NCBI GenBank assembly: GCA_030041475.1
Contig: JASHNU010000063.1
Span: forward strand, 1 to 64,000
Direction: 5' to 3'
Source of the DNA: Candidatus Sulfotelmatobacter sp.
GTDB taxonomy: Bacteria; Acidobacteriota; Terriglobia; Terriglobales; Acidobacteriaceae
DNA: 64,000 nt
Under the pieces are notes generated by a model that saw only the letters and a list, made by a program, of their open reading frames with translations, was not told the origin of the DNA and searched no databases. The position numbers and the translations under genes were made by a program. Shown here in pieces: positions 49,927 to 59,448 of the stretch (within the stretch, counting starts at the first letter, position 1; each line of letters begins with the position of its first letter).

Positions 49927-50173
49927 GGTCTGTGAGGACTCCTTGCCTTCTGAGGGCCTCTTCGCCCTGCGGATTCTTTCGGCGCTACGGCCCCGCTTAC
50001 GCCAGTTTTCTGTTGATCTGGTTTCTGTTTGATCTCTTCCTATCCAGTCTGAAAAAATTGTAGCAGAGTCAATTCCCTGAGGCGCACACTCTGGTACCTG
50101 AACCAGCACGGAAACGTTCCCTGCCAAAGGCTCGTCAGGTAGAACGCCGGCGGGACCGCCGCTTGCAGTAAAA

Positions 50174-50204
50174 ATGGCCAGCGGTTTTGTCGGCCGCTGG
50201 CCAT
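50174..50204 (-). terminator. Intrinsic terminator after the WXXGXW-repeat gene
   Basis: Eleven-pair stem ATGGCCAGCGG/CCGCTGGCCAT with a nine-base loop, followed on the minus strand by TTTTTAC. It lies 61 bases after the stop at 50265. Confidence 0.85.
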
Positions 50205-50264
50205 CGAACTTCTTCCTTCCAACCCATCGCTCCTTCATTCCGCCGTTCCTACGCCTCAAGTCGG

Positions 50265-51263
50265 CTAAAACTTACCGTGTTTCTCCGGCTTGGGCGCACT
50301 CTGATGCTTCGGTGGCGGACTCGACTTGGGCGCGCTTTTGGGCGCCGGATTAGAATGCGGAGCCGGTGCTGCGTGAGACTCGTTGCTGCTCGGCCGGCTT
50401 TCGTTGCGATTGCTCGAATTCGAGGACTCGTTCGAAGGTTTTGAGAACGACCGGAATCCTTCGTTCGAGCCGCCCCGATTGCCCGCCGGAGACGATGCCC
50501 GCGCTTCTTTGGGCGACATTGCAGGAGCGTGGTATTCCCCGCCCGCCGCTCTGGCTCCAACTACAGAATGGCTGCTGAAGTCTCCAGCCTTCGAGGTCGC
50601 CGCAATCGCCGGACGGCCGTGGTTTTCCGAAGCGAAGTTCTGCCGGTTCTGGCTGGCCAAATGTTCTTGCTGCGCCTGCGCAGCCAGCGGAGCCTGGTGC
50701 GGTTCGTTCTCCGCCGCCCGTTCGGCTGCCGTGGGAGTGGCCTGCACGCCGCCCGCGCCGCCATTGAATGCCGTCGTGTTGTTGTTGACTACGACCGTGC
50801 GGTTGTAGACGTTGGTCACGTTAGTGACACTCACGTTGTTGACGGAGCGGTTATAGAAGAATGTTCCGCCGCGCCACTCGCCGCCAACAAAGCCCACCCC
50901 GCCGTAGCCGAATCCGTAGTTAATGCCACCGTAGAATCCGATGTGCGGGCCCCAATATCCGGCGTGCCACAGATAAAGGCCCCCGCCCCAGCCCCACCAG
51001 CCAGGCGTCCACAGCAAGCCCACCGGTGCGACAACCCACGTTCCGGGCACCCAGTAATAGCCGCCTTCATCGTTCCAGCCCCAATAGCCGGGTGTCCACA
51101 TGTAGCCCGGGCCAGGGCAAATCGGCTGCGCGTAAACCGGCAGCGCCGGCGGCCCGATGCGGACCGAAATGCCGACCGCAATCTGCGCCACGGACGCGGC
51201 AGAAAGTGACATTACAACGAGTGCCATTACAAGCCAACGAGCTACCGATCGATTGAGATTCAT
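50265..51263 (-). CDS. Secreted WXXGXW-repeat protein
   Basis: 332 residues with a signal peptide (about 1-27). Residues 45-120 are packed with YXWXPGYW/WXXGXW units (YMWTPGYWGW, YYWVPGTWV, LLWTPGWWGW, YLWHAGYWG). Asn/Val-rich NRSVNNVSVTNVTNVYN follows, then a long Ser/Asn/Pro/Lys-rich disordered tail. The repeats form a family common in Acidobacteriota and Planctomycetes with unknown function. AGGGGA precedes the ATG. Confidence 0.85.
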   Translation of the reverse strand: MNLNRSVARWLVMALVVMSLSAASVAQIAVGISVRIGPPALPVYAQPICPGPGYMWTPGYWGWNDEGGYYWVPGTWVVAPVGLLWTPGWWGWGGGLYLWHAGYWGPHIGFYGGINYGFGYGGVGFVGGEWRGGTFFYNRSVNNVSVTNVTNVYNRTVVVNNNTTAFNGGAGGVQATPTAAERAAENEPHQAPLAAQAQQEHLASQNRQNFASENHGRPAIAATSKAGDFSSHSVVGARAAGGEYHAPAMSPKEARASSPAGNRGGSNEGFRSFSKPSNESSNSSNRNESRPSSNESHAAPAPHSNPAPKSAPKSSPPPKHQSAPKPEKHGKF

Positions 51264-51505
51264 GCCAAATTCCCCTTAGGCTGCGAGGCCGATGATCTTC
51301 CAAGGATGATCCGGCCCGAAGTGAACAACACCATTGTGACGCAAAATCAGGCCCAGAACGCATTACGTTCCTCCCATGTAAACACTGAACTTTCGGGTAT
51401 GTTGCTGCCGCTGGCAATTATTTTTGAATGAGCAGCTTGGGCGGCTGGCACGGGTTTCACCGCGCTTTTTCGCGACCGGAGATGGGGTGTCGGGAAACCG
51501 GCCGG

Positions 51506-51940
51506 CTAGTTGATCTTGCGGGCGCGGGCGATGCGTTCGTCGATCGGCTTGCGGCCGGCGAATCCTTCCTGCATTCCATGCCAGTGGGTGATCGATTTTT
51601 CGCCCAGCTTCCAGCAAAGAAGAATGATCTGGCCGTCGACTTCGCAGGGAAAGTCGAGCAGGCCGATGTTCAGATCCTTCACCTGCACGCCGATGGAGTC
51701 GATCTCGGCGAGCGCGTCTTTGGCGCGCTGCTCGGCCTTGGCGCGTTCGGCCTTGCGCCGTGCCAGCGGCACCACGTCGAGATAAGTGCCGCCGTTCAGA
51801 AAGATGCGTTGCTGCAGCGCCTGCTGCTCGGCCTCAAATTCTTCCATGAGTTTCTTGGCGGAGATCGCGCTCCGCAGCAGCGATTCGAGAACCGGCAACA
51901 GCGACTGAGCTTCGTCGAGAGTAAACGTGCGGTCAGACAT
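51506..51940 (-). CDS. DUF2203 family protein
   Basis: 144 residues. FTLDEAQSLLPVLESLLRSAISAKKLMEEFEAEQ at the start, a helical middle, then GVQVKDLNIGLLDFPCEVDGQIILLCWKLGEKSITHWHG, the family's characteristic end. Cytoplasmic, function unknown. It is probably in its own transcription unit: a word-repeat hairpin separates it from the upstream DUF1906 gene. Confidence 0.88.
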   Translation of the reverse strand: MSDRTFTLDEAQSLLPVLESLLRSAISAKKLMEEFEAEQQALQQRIFLNGGTYLDVVPLARRKAERAKAEQRAKDALAEIDSIGVQVKDLNIGLLDFPCEVDGQIILLCWKLGEKSITHWHGMQEGFAGRKPIDERIARARKIN

Positions 51941-51999
51941 ACAGTTATTTTACTACTGCAATTTGCGACGAGGAATGCTGGCGCGCTATTGGCCAGATT

Positions 52000-52096
52000 C
52001 AAGGGACCAGGGCCCAGCGGCTAGGGATTAGAGGTCCAGAGCACCAGACCTGACATCTCGTGTCTGCTCCCTGTTCGCTAACCCCTAGCCCCTGAT
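52000..52096. repeat. Word-repeat hairpin between DUF1906 and DUF2203 genes
   Basis: Left arm words AGGGACCAGGGCCCAGCGGC and TAGGGATTAG pair with right-arm GCTAACCCCTAGCCCCTGAT. Same architecture as in the ATP synthase operon, different word. Confidence 0.55.
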
Positions 52097-52912
52097 CTAC
52101 CGGGTGCGGGCGTGCGAGGGATCGGCCGAGGTTGCCGTGTTCAAATCGACGTACAGTTTTTGCGCGGCCAGTTCCGGCGGATAACAGTTTCCGTCGCGGC
52201 TGTAGTTGGTGCAGCGTCCGGCGACATCTTTGCGCTGCGGCGACTGCGCGAACTGCCAAACGTCGGCGAAGGAGACACCGCTCTGCCCGGGCTTGGGCGG
52301 ATGAGCGGAAAAGCTGCAGCCGGGCGCAGGCGGGCACGCGTCACTCGTCACCCAGTAGGTGATGTCGCGGCCGGAGGCATGGGCGCGAATGTCTTCCGCG
52401 GTCACGATGTTGTTGTCGTCCGGCGATGGCATGCCGGAGCAGTAAATTCCGGCTCGGAATCCCGCCGCCGCAACGCCGTCCACCCAGGCATTAATGTAGG
52501 CCTTCTGCTCGGGGAGCATGCGCCCGCCCTGTTCCTGGTCCAGGAAAATGATGGTCTTGGCCGGAAAGCCTTCGCGGCGGGAAGCGGCGGCAGCGGCACC
52601 GGCATCGGATTGGCCGAGCCTCCTAGCGTTGTTAACGGATTTCAATTCAGCGTAGACGCGTCCATTGAAGAGCACGAGGAATCCGAATCCCGCCGACTCG
52701 ACCGCAGCGCGGTGGCCGCGCCAGCTGTTCGATTTCGCTCCCGGAGGATTGTTGAGCCAGTAGCCGGCGTAAGAAAAAGTCTGGCGTAGCGCGCCAAGAT
52801 TGGCATCGCCGGGATATTCGTTGCGGTCGAAGCCGAGATAAAACGCCCTTTGGGCGGTGAGGATTCCGCAGAAAAACGCCAGCGTCGCGATGAGCTGCGA
52901 GCCAACCTTCAT
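52097..52912 (-). CDS. DUF1906 (glycoside hydrolase-like) secreted protein
   Basis: 271 residues from ATG 52912 (an ATG at 52921 is also possible). Signal peptide (about 1-21). FYLGFDRNEYPGDANLGALR, YWLNNPP, FLVLFNGR, TIIFLDQEQGGRMLP and YINAWVDGVAAAGFRAGIYCSG follow the Rv2525c-like TIM barrel with acidic residues where a GH25-type catalytic pair would be. Possible cell-wall hydrolase. It starts 9 bases after moaA. Confidence 0.75.
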   Translation of the reverse strand: MKVGSQLIATLAFFCGILTAQRAFYLGFDRNEYPGDANLGALRQTFSYAGYWLNNPPGAKSNSWRGHRAAVESAGFGFLVLFNGRVYAELKSVNNARRLGQSDAGAAAAASRREGFPAKTIIFLDQEQGGRMLPEQKAYINAWVDGVAAAGFRAGIYCSGMPSPDDNNIVTAEDIRAHASGRDITYWVTSDACPPAPGCSFSAHPPKPGQSGVSFADVWQFAQSPQRKDVAGRCTNYSRDGNCYPPELAAQKLYVDLNTATSADPSHARTR

Positions 52913-52921
52913 CGTGGGCAC

Positions 52922-53944
52922 CTACCCACCAATATGCACCATCGTGCGTGAAGCCGGCACGAAATCGGGCTCTCCGATATGATGCCGTTCTTCTTTCTTG
53001 GCGACGACGCCCCGAATGAACTCCGCCATTTCTTCGTCGCTCGCGCCGCGGCGCATCTCGGCGTAGAGGTCGTGGTCCCACACGGAAAATAGGCAAGTCC
53101 GAATCTTGCCGTCGCAAGTGATGCGGATGCGGCTGCAGTGCCCGCAGAAGGGATGCGAGACGGGCGCGATGATGCCGATTTCGCCGATGCCGTCGTCGAA
53201 GCGGTAGCGCCGCGCAGTCTCGGAGCGAGCGTGCGGAATTTCGACCAGCGGGCGGTACTCGGCCATGCGCGCCAGAATTTCCTCGAGCCGGACCACGGTT
53301 TCTGGCGACCAGACACGATCCTCTTCGAGCGGCATGAATTCAATGAAGCGCACGACCACACCTTCTTCGCGCGCGAACATCCCGAAGGGAATGACCTGGT
53401 CTTCGTTGAAGCCGCGCATCAGGACGCAATTGACTTTTAGCGGCCACAGGCCGGCGCGGCGGGCAGCGCGAATCCCGGCCAGCACGCGGTCGTATCCGCC
53501 CGGCACGCGCGTGATGCGGGCGAAGCGGTCGGGATCGACGGCATCCATGGAGACGGTGACGCGCGTCAGGCCGGCCCCTTTGAGCGGCTGGGCGAGCTCG
53601 GCCAGCAAGTGTCCGTTCGTGGTGAGGGCGATGTCGAGCGGGTCGCCATCTTTGCTTCCATCGGACGCGCGCAGTTGCGACAGCTCGCGCACAAACTCGA
53701 CCACTCCCTTGCGCAGCAGAGGCTCGCCGCCGGTCAGGCGGACCTTCGTGATCCCCATGCCGACGAGCACGCGCGCCATGCGCAAATAGTCGGTAAAGGC
53801 GAGGTCTCCGTAGAGCGCGCCTTCATTCCCCGTGCGGCAATAGACACACTTGTAGTTGCAGCGGTCGGTGATGGAGATCCGCAGGTCGGAGATGCGCCGG
53901 CCGAATTTGTCGTGCAGAAGCAAGGTCGTTGAGGGTCGAATCAT
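52922..53944 (-). CDS. moaA: GTP 3',8-cyclase, molybdenum cofactor synthesis
   Basis: Radical SAM enzyme making the first intermediate of molybdopterin. 340 residues. N-terminal cluster C29xxxC33xxC36 in DRCNYKCVYCRTG, C-terminal cluster in FCGHCSRIRITCDGKIRTCLF, and the essential C-terminal double glycine (VHIGG) is present. Other moa genes are not in the window. The next gene downstream is the DUF1906 gene, so the pairing seems accidental. Confidence 0.96.
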   Translation of the reverse strand: MIRPSTTLLLHDKFGRRISDLRISITDRCNYKCVYCRTGNEGALYGDLAFTDYLRMARVLVGMGITKVRLTGGEPLLRKGVVEFVRELSQLRASDGSKDGDPLDIALTTNGHLLAELAQPLKGAGLTRVTVSMDAVDPDRFARITRVPGGYDRVLAGIRAARRAGLWPLKVNCVLMRGFNEDQVIPFGMFAREEGVVVRFIEFMPLEEDRVWSPETVVRLEEILARMAEYRPLVEIPHARSETARRYRFDDGIGEIGIIAPVSHPFCGHCSRIRITCDGKIRTCLFSVWDHDLYAEMRRGASDEEMAEFIRGVVAKKEERHHIGEPDFVPASRTMVHIGG

Positions 53945-54060
53945 TGATCGTCGATCGCTGATCGCGGACCCTTGAATCGCCGCTCGTCGGGCGATGGTCG
54001 TTGACCTTTGGTCATGTCCCCCTGTCGCTAACGATCGACGACCAACGGCTAATGGTTTAT
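53945..54060. repeat. Word-repeat hairpin between moaA and amt
   Basis: Left arm TGATCGTCGATCGCTGATCG with GGACCCTTGAATCG; right arm CGCTAACGATCGACGACCAA. The arms are complementary with a loop of about 50 bases. The remaining gap to 54289 shows no clear promoter. Confidence 0.6.
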
Positions 54061-54289
54061 TTTAACGCCTTGGCCCGTGTGTCCGCCGTCACAACCTATC
54101 GTGACAATTCGCACTGAGTTTCTCTCAGCCTAGGTACAGTCTCTGACTGTAATAGCGTTTCCCGCGCTCTTGGGTCTCAGGGGCTCTCCACGAGCAGGAG
54201 AAGTTCTCAGTCTGGACCCCCTGTTCGCCATCCGCGGGCCATTCTCTTACATTTCGCACCTGGCACCTCGCATCTCATCGGAGGATCGC

Positions 54290-55552
54290 ATGCTCCATCT
54301 CGATACGGGCAACACTGGCTTCATGATTCTATGCACCAGCCTGGTCATGTTGATGACGCCCGGCCTGGCATTCTTTTATGGCGGCCTGGTGGGGCGCAAG
54401 AACGTCCTGGCCATCATGATTCAGAGCTTCGTCTCCATGGGCTGGACTACCGTCATTTGGTACATTTACGGCTATTCTTTGTGCTTCAGCGGCGACTGGC
54501 ACGGCGTGATCGGCAACTTTCACTATGCTTTCCTTCGCGGCATCGGTCTCAGCACACCGTCGCCTAACGACACGATTCCGGCATTCGTCTTCATCGCGTA
54601 TCAGATGATGTTTGCCATCATCACTCCCGCGCTGATCTCCGGAGCGTTCACCAATCGCGTCACCTTCAAGGCCTATATGCTGTTTCTGACGGCATGGCTG
54701 ACCTTCGTCTACTTCCCGTTTGTCCACATGGTGTGGGGCGGAGGATTTCTGCAGCAATGGGGCGTGAAGGACTTTGCCGGCGGCATCGTGGTTCACAACA
54801 TCGCCGGCCTTGCGGCCCTGGCTTCGGTCATTTACGTGGGCAAGCGCCGCGTGGCAGACCGCGGCCCGCATAGCATTCCGCTGGTCGCGCTGGGCACGGG
54901 CCTGCTGTGGTTTGGCTGGTATGGATTCAACGCGGGCAGCGAAATGCGCGTGGATTCCGTGACCGCCACGGCATTCCTGAATACCGATGTTGCCGCCTCC
55001 TTTGCCGCCATCGCCTGGCTGATGGTCGCGTGGCTGAACGAGAAGAAACCCAAGTTCCTGGGCCTGCTCACCGGCGCAGTCGCCGGATTGGCCACGGTAA
55101 CTCCGGCGGCGGGATTCGTCTCTCCCACGACGGCCGTGATTATCGGCATCGTTTCGGGCGTGGTCTGCTACTACGCGGTCGAAATGAAGAACAAGCTACA
55201 GTGGGACGATGCACTGGACGTTTGGGGAGTCCACGGAGTCGGCGGATTTCTGGGCATTGTCATGCTCGGCATCTTCGCCAACAAGCAATTCAATCCCGAG
55301 GGCGCGAACGGACTGCTATACGGCGACCCGATATTCCTGCTCAAACAGGTAACCGCCGTAGTGTTCTCTTCGGTCTGGGCATTTGCATTTACCTACGCCA
55401 TGCTGCGGATCATCGATGCCTTCACCCCGGTGAAGGTCAGCGGTGCGTCCGAAGAAATTGGCCTCGACGAGTCGCTCCACGGTGAACGCGCCTACGAGCA
55501 GCTTACCGATGGCGACGTCATTCATGAACTGGTCAAAGCCGCCCGGTCGTAA
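54290..55552 (+). CDS. amt: Ammonium transporter
   Basis: 420 residues, eleven transmembrane helices. Start ATG 54290 with GGAGG 6 bases upstream (frame open to 54170). Pore histidines lie in VHMVWGGG and VHGVGGFLG; GLAFFYGGLVGRKNVL and GFNAGSEM are family marks. No glnK (PII) gene follows, which is unusual. The 3' end overlaps, antisense, the extension of the GDSL gene. Confidence 0.95.
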   Translation: MLHLDTGNTGFMILCTSLVMLMTPGLAFFYGGLVGRKNVLAIMIQSFVSMGWTTVIWYIYGYSLCFSGDWHGVIGNFHYAFLRGIGLSTPSPNDTIPAFVFIAYQMMFAIITPALISGAFTNRVTFKAYMLFLTAWLTFVYFPFVHMVWGGGFLQQWGVKDFAGGIVVHNIAGLAALASVIYVGKRRVADRGPHSIPLVALGTGLLWFGWYGFNAGSEMRVDSVTATAFLNTDVAASFAAIAWLMVAWLNEKKPKFLGLLTGAVAGLATVTPAAGFVSPTTAVIIGIVSGVVCYYAVEMKNKLQWDDALDVWGVHGVGGFLGIVMLGIFANKQFNPEGANGLLYGDPIFLLKQVTAVVFSSVWAFAFTYAMLRIIDAFTPVKVSGASEEIGLDESLHGERAYEQLTDGDVIHELVKAARS

Positions 55553-56380
55553 GGCCCGGTCGGAGCATCGCATTGGGTTGCTATCTGTCTTGACGGAAAG
55601 ATGACTTGCCTTTGCAATTGCCGCCTCTGCCAGCGGCGCCATGATTTTGTATCCCGCTTCATTGGGATGCAGGCCGTCGTCGGCGAGTTCGCGCTTGAGC
55701 AGTCCTTTGTCGTCAACCATGGCGGTGAAATAGTCGAGATACACGGCATCGTTCCTGGCGCAGTAATCCTTGAGCCATTGATTCAGCGCTAGGATCCGTT
55801 CCCGCGGACGCCGCGCAAACGATTCCTTCGCATCCAGCGTGTAGTTGTGTACTGGCAGCACGGAGGCGAAGACCACCCGGATGCCGTGCACGCGCGCCAG
55901 TTCCGCCATGGTCGCGTAGTTGGACTCGATGTCTTCGTTGCGCGCGGGACCGGTAACGCCCGCTATATCGTTGGTGCCGGCGAGCACGACCAGCACTTTG
56001 GGATGCAGATCGATCACGTCCTGACGAAAGCGCACCAGCATCTGCGGAGTCGTCTGGCCATCAATGCCGCGGTTGAGGTACGGCCTGCCGGGGAAATAAT
56101 CGGAGAGCTTCCAGTAGTCGGTGATGGAGTCGCCCAGAAATATGACGCGATTCTCGCCTGCCCTCGGTGGCCCGACCGCCGCATTGGCCTCGCGATAGCG
56201 TTTCAACTCACCGAAGTCATCGGTATATATGGCGACGCGCGAGGCGCGGTAGTCGTCAAGCCCGGGAGAGCCGGTGGAAGGGATGGAGGGAGCGGGAACA
56301 TTTTGCTGGGCGAGAGAAGCTGGACGAACTATCGAAAGCAGAAGGACGGCCCCTACTATGCGCAGGAATCTGATATGCAT
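55316..56380 (-). CDS. GDSL/SGNH-family esterase, C-terminal run-on into amt
   Basis: Exported hydrolase with a signal peptide (about 1-25 from ATG 56380; the frame open to 56518 upstream reads the intergenic SERSEES repeat). Blocks: FLGDSIT (S85), GIDGQTT, AGTND (N137) and D235-G-L-H238. The domain normally ends near residue 258 (IMAPLAEAAIAKA). The remaining roughly 95 codons are not family-like, and 79 of them lie antisense to amt, suggesting loss of the original stop. Confidence 0.82.
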   Translation of the reverse strand: MHIRFLRIVGAVLLLSIVRPASLAQQNVPAPSIPSTGSPGLDDYRASRVAIYTDDFGELKRYREANAAVGPPRAGENRVIFLGDSITDYWKLSDYFPGRPYLNRGIDGQTTPQMLVRFRQDVIDLHPKVLVVLAGTNDIAGVTGPARNEDIESNYATMAELARVHGIRVVFASVLPVHNYTLDAKESFARRPRERILALNQWLKDYCARNDAVYLDYFTAMVDDKGLLKRELADDGLHPNEAGYKIMAPLAEAAIAKASHLSVKTDSNPMRCSDRALRPGGFDQFMNDVAIGKLLVGAFTVERLVEANFFGRTADLHRGEGIDDPQHGVGKCKCPDRREHYGGYLFEQEYRVAV

Positions 56381-56424
56381 ATTCCCCCGTAGTATGTTAG
56401 CCAGAGGCAAGGCAAGGATAACAG

Positions 56425-56605
56425 CAGATTCCTCGCTGCGCTCGGAATGACAAGCCTTTTCCGCTTCGCCGTATCCGTGGAAATCCGCGCTAATCCGCGG
56501 CGAAAGAATTTTGGGCAAAGACGCCGGCCGCGGATCCTTCGACTCGGCAAAGAACGCCTCGCTCAGGGTGAGCGCAGCGGGGCTCAGACGCCCCGCTAAA
56601 CGCCG
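56425..56605. repeat. Cluster of intergenic repeats
   Basis: Three families side by side: AGCAGATTCCTCGCTGCGCT (SERSEES type) at about 56427-56450, the ATCCGTGGAAATCCGCGCTAATCCGCGG type at 56475-56508, and GGATCCTTCGACTCGGC... at 56533 on. No ORF. Confidence 0.55.
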
Positions 56606-58345
56606 TCACATCCCGTCGTAGTTCGGGCCGCCGCCGCCCTCGGGTGGCACCCAGTTGATGATCTGGTACGGATCAGCGATGTCGCAGGTCTTGCAGTGGA
56701 CGCAGTTCGACGGATTCAGGCTGATGCGCTTGCCGTTGGGTTGGGTCGTGTCATCGACCATTTCGTAGACGTTGGCCGGGCAGAAATTCTGGCAAGGGCT
56801 GCCGTACTCCCGCACGCAGCGCGTGTTGCAGTTGTTGGTGTCGTGGATAACGAGGTGCGCGGGCTGGTCTTCTTCGTGCTTGGTGCCCGAGTGGTAGAGG
56901 TCGGTAAGCTTGTCGAAGGTGAGTTTGCCGTCGCCTTTGTACGGGCCGAGCAGGTGGGCTTCGGGGTAGCCGTCGGCGGTGGGGTTCGCAGGAAGTTCGG
57001 CGAGTTTGCGCATACGGTCATATCCGGCATGGCCGGGATAGCGATTCTTCAGGCCACGGCCGCCGGTAATCATCTGCAGGCCGGTGTTGAACATACCGGC
57101 AAACATGCCACGCTCGAATCCCTGATGCAGGTTGCGCACTTTCCACAGCTCTTCTTTGATCCAGCTGGATTCGACTTTTTTCTGGAATTCGCTCAGCGTC
57201 GCGGCCGACGAGTCGTCTTTCGTCAGCGCTTCGAATGCCGTTTCAGCAGCGAGCACGCCGCTCTTGATGGCCAGATGAATTCCCTTCAGGCGCGCGGAGT
57301 TCAAAAAGCCGGCAGAGTCGCCGAGAATCATCCATCCGTTGCCCGCGACCGGAGGGATCGCCCACCAGCCGCCGTAAGGCATGGACTTCGCACCGTAGCG
57401 GATCATCTTGCCGCCCTCGAGCAACCTAGCCACAAACGGGTGCCGCTTGAATTCCTGCAACACGCGCTGCGGATCGAGCCGCGGGTCGGCGTAGTCGAGC
57501 CCGGTGACGAAGCCCAGCGAAACGATGCTGGTTGCGCCCTCGCCCTTTGAGCCGTAAATCCATGCGCCGCCGTATTCGTGCGTGGTGAGCGGCCAGCCCA
57601 TGGTGTAGATGACTTCGCCCGGCGCGATGCGGCCTGCAGGAAGTTCCCAGAGTTCTTTCACGCCGACGCCGTAGGTTTGCGGGTTCGCGTTCTTCGCGAG
57701 GTTGAATTTTTCGATGAGTTGTTTGGTCAGCGATCCGCGCGTGCCTTCGGCGAGGATGACAACCTTGGCTTGCAGATCGTAGCCGGGCTCGAAGTTCGAC
57801 TTCTGGTGGCCCTCTTTATCCACGCCTTTATCGTCGGTTTGAACGCCGGTGACACGATCGCCCTCGAACAGAAGTTCTGATCCGGCGAAACCGGTGAAAA
57901 TCGTGATCCCGGTTTCCTCAACCTTACTGCCCAGCCACTTCACGAAACGATTGAGCGAAATGACGTAGTTGCCGTGATCGCGCAGAAACGGCGGGGTGAT
58001 GGGAAACTTGAACTTGCCCTTCTCGGTAAGAAAGTAGACAGCTTCTTTCGTCACCTCAGCGTCGAGTGGCGCTTCTTTCTTGAAATCGGGGAGCAGCTCG
58101 GCGATAGCCCGCGGATCAAGCAGCGCTCCGGAAAGACAATGCTGGCCGATCTCGCGAGCTTTCTCGAGCACGTAGATGTTTTCTTTGCTGAGCTGTGCGT
58201 CAGGATGAGCGACGTTGTGGCCGTCGATCAGTTGGGCCAGGCGAAGAGCGCAGGCCATGCCGGCGGGGCCTCCGCCGACGATGACTACATCGGCGGGCAT
58301 CTGCGGGCGCTCAACGCCTTCGATCGGTTTGCGGAATACGAGCAT
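56606..58345 (-). CDS. Electron transfer flavoprotein-ubiquinone oxidoreductase
   Basis: 579 residues. Membrane-associated enzyme passing electrons from ETF to quinone. N-terminal FAD motif VVIVGGGPAGMACALRLAQ at about 21-40; the ubiquinone-binding middle region; and a C-terminal ferredoxin-like part with CVREYGSPCQNFCPANVY and NCVHCKTCDIADP, carrying the [4Fe-4S] ligands. With etfA and etfB upstream on the same strand it forms the complete branch. Confidence 0.95.
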   Translation of the reverse strand: MLVFRKPIEGVERPQMPADVVIVGGGPAGMACALRLAQLIDGHNVAHPDAQLSKENIYVLEKAREIGQHCLSGALLDPRAIAELLPDFKKEAPLDAEVTKEAVYFLTEKGKFKFPITPPFLRDHGNYVISLNRFVKWLGSKVEETGITIFTGFAGSELLFEGDRVTGVQTDDKGVDKEGHQKSNFEPGYDLQAKVVILAEGTRGSLTKQLIEKFNLAKNANPQTYGVGVKELWELPAGRIAPGEVIYTMGWPLTTHEYGGAWIYGSKGEGATSIVSLGFVTGLDYADPRLDPQRVLQEFKRHPFVARLLEGGKMIRYGAKSMPYGGWWAIPPVAGNGWMILGDSAGFLNSARLKGIHLAIKSGVLAAETAFEALTKDDSSAATLSEFQKKVESSWIKEELWKVRNLHQGFERGMFAGMFNTGLQMITGGRGLKNRYPGHAGYDRMRKLAELPANPTADGYPEAHLLGPYKGDGKLTFDKLTDLYHSGTKHEEDQPAHLVIHDTNNCNTRCVREYGSPCQNFCPANVYEMVDDTTQPNGKRISLNPSNCVHCKTCDIADPYQIINWVPPEGGGGPNYDGM

Positions 58346-58448
58346 TCCAACAACTTTCCTTCCGCTGATTCACGCGGATGAACGCGGATCAAGAACAATT
58401 CATTGGTTCAAGAATCCGCGGAATCCGCGTTGATCCGCGGTAAAGAAG
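58346..58448. repeat. Word-repeat hairpin (CGCGGATC) between etfA and ETF-QO
   Basis: Left arm ATTCACGCGGATGAACGCGG, right arm CCGCGGAATCCGCGTTGATC; the two pair over about 25 bases. The second half reappears at 56475-56508. Confidence 0.6.
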
Positions 58449-59444
58449 TTACCCTCCCGCTTTCGCCTTCTTCACCTCTTCGATCAGCGGGGGAACGATG
58501 TCGAACAGGTTGCCCACCACCGCGTAGTCGGCAATCTCGAAAATCGGAGCCTCGGAATCTTTATTCACGGCAATGATGGTGCGCGAGCCCTTCATGCCGA
58601 CGATGTGCTGAATGGCGCCGCTGATGCCGAGAGCGAGATAGAGCTTCGGCGCAACGGTCTGGCCGGAAGAGCCGATCTGGCGGTCCATCGGAAGCCATCC
58701 GGAATCGCAAATCGGGCGCGACGCTGCGAGATCTCCACCGAGCGCGTCGGCAAGATTCTTCGCCATCTCGATATTCTTCTGCTCCTTGATGCCGCGGCCC
58801 ACAGCCACGATGACTTCGGCCTGGGTGAGGTCGACGGCCTGCTTGGCCTCTTTGAAAACTTCCTGCGGCTTGTTGCGGATCAAGCCGTCCGCGATTTCGA
58901 CTGGCACGATCTCGACAGGAGCGGCGCTGGCGCCGGCCTCGGCCTTGTCTCCACGAAACGCACCGTTCTGAAAAGTTGCGAACCACGGCACGTCACCGGC
59001 GAAGCTTACGTCAGCTGCAAGCTTGCCCTGGAACATTTGTCGCGTGAAGATAAGCTTGCCCGCATCATGTTTGAATCCGATGCAATCGCTGATCACCGTG
59101 CGACCCATGGCTGTCGCAAGCTTTGGAATGAAATCGCGCACCTGATAGGTGTGCGGCATGATCACGAGCTTCTGCTGCTTCGCAGCAAGAAACTGCTTGA
59201 GCGCAGCGGCAAATGCGTCGGGCGTGTAAGGTTCGAGCCTGGGTGATTCGATGGCATAGACTTTCGCGACTTTTTTCGCGGCGACTTCGGCAGCAATCGC
59301 GGCGGCATTCGCTCCGATGACAGCCGCTTCGAGTGGCCAGCCGGTGGCTGCCGCCAGAGCCTGGCCTGCGGTGATGGTTTCCCAGGAAACGCGATTCAGC
59401 TTGCCTTCGCGTTGCTCAACGACGACTAAAATCGTGTCTGCCAT
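58449..59444 (-). CDS. etfA: Electron transfer flavoprotein alpha subunit
   Basis: 331 residues from ATG 59444. The C-terminal FAD domain carries GRGIKEQKNIEMAK, RPICDSGWLPMDRQIGSSGQTVAPKLYLALGISGAIQH and AVNKDSEAPIF, all conserved. Forms a heterodimer with EtfB and collects electrons from acyl-CoA and related dehydrogenases. A repeat-containing 127-base gap separates it from etfB. Confidence 0.96.
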   Translation of the reverse strand: MADTILVVVEQREGKLNRVSWETITAGQALAAATGWPLEAAVIGANAAAIAAEVAAKKVAKVYAIESPRLEPYTPDAFAAALKQFLAAKQQKLVIMPHTYQVRDFIPKLATAMGRTVISDCIGFKHDAGKLIFTRQMFQGKLAADVSFAGDVPWFATFQNGAFRGDKAEAGASAAPVEIVPVEIADGLIRNKPQEVFKEAKQAVDLTQAEVIVAVGRGIKEQKNIEMAKNLADALGGDLAASRPICDSGWLPMDRQIGSSGQTVAPKLYLALGISGAIQHIVGMKGSRTIIAVNKDSEAPIFEIADYAVVGNLFDIVPPLIEEVKKAKAGG

Positions 59445-59448
59445 AGAC

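Noticed and set aside
54241-54289. Sigma-54-type promoter before amt (TGGCAC at about 54260)
   Set aside because: The matching GC element 10 bases after the GG is missing, so the spacing rule fails.
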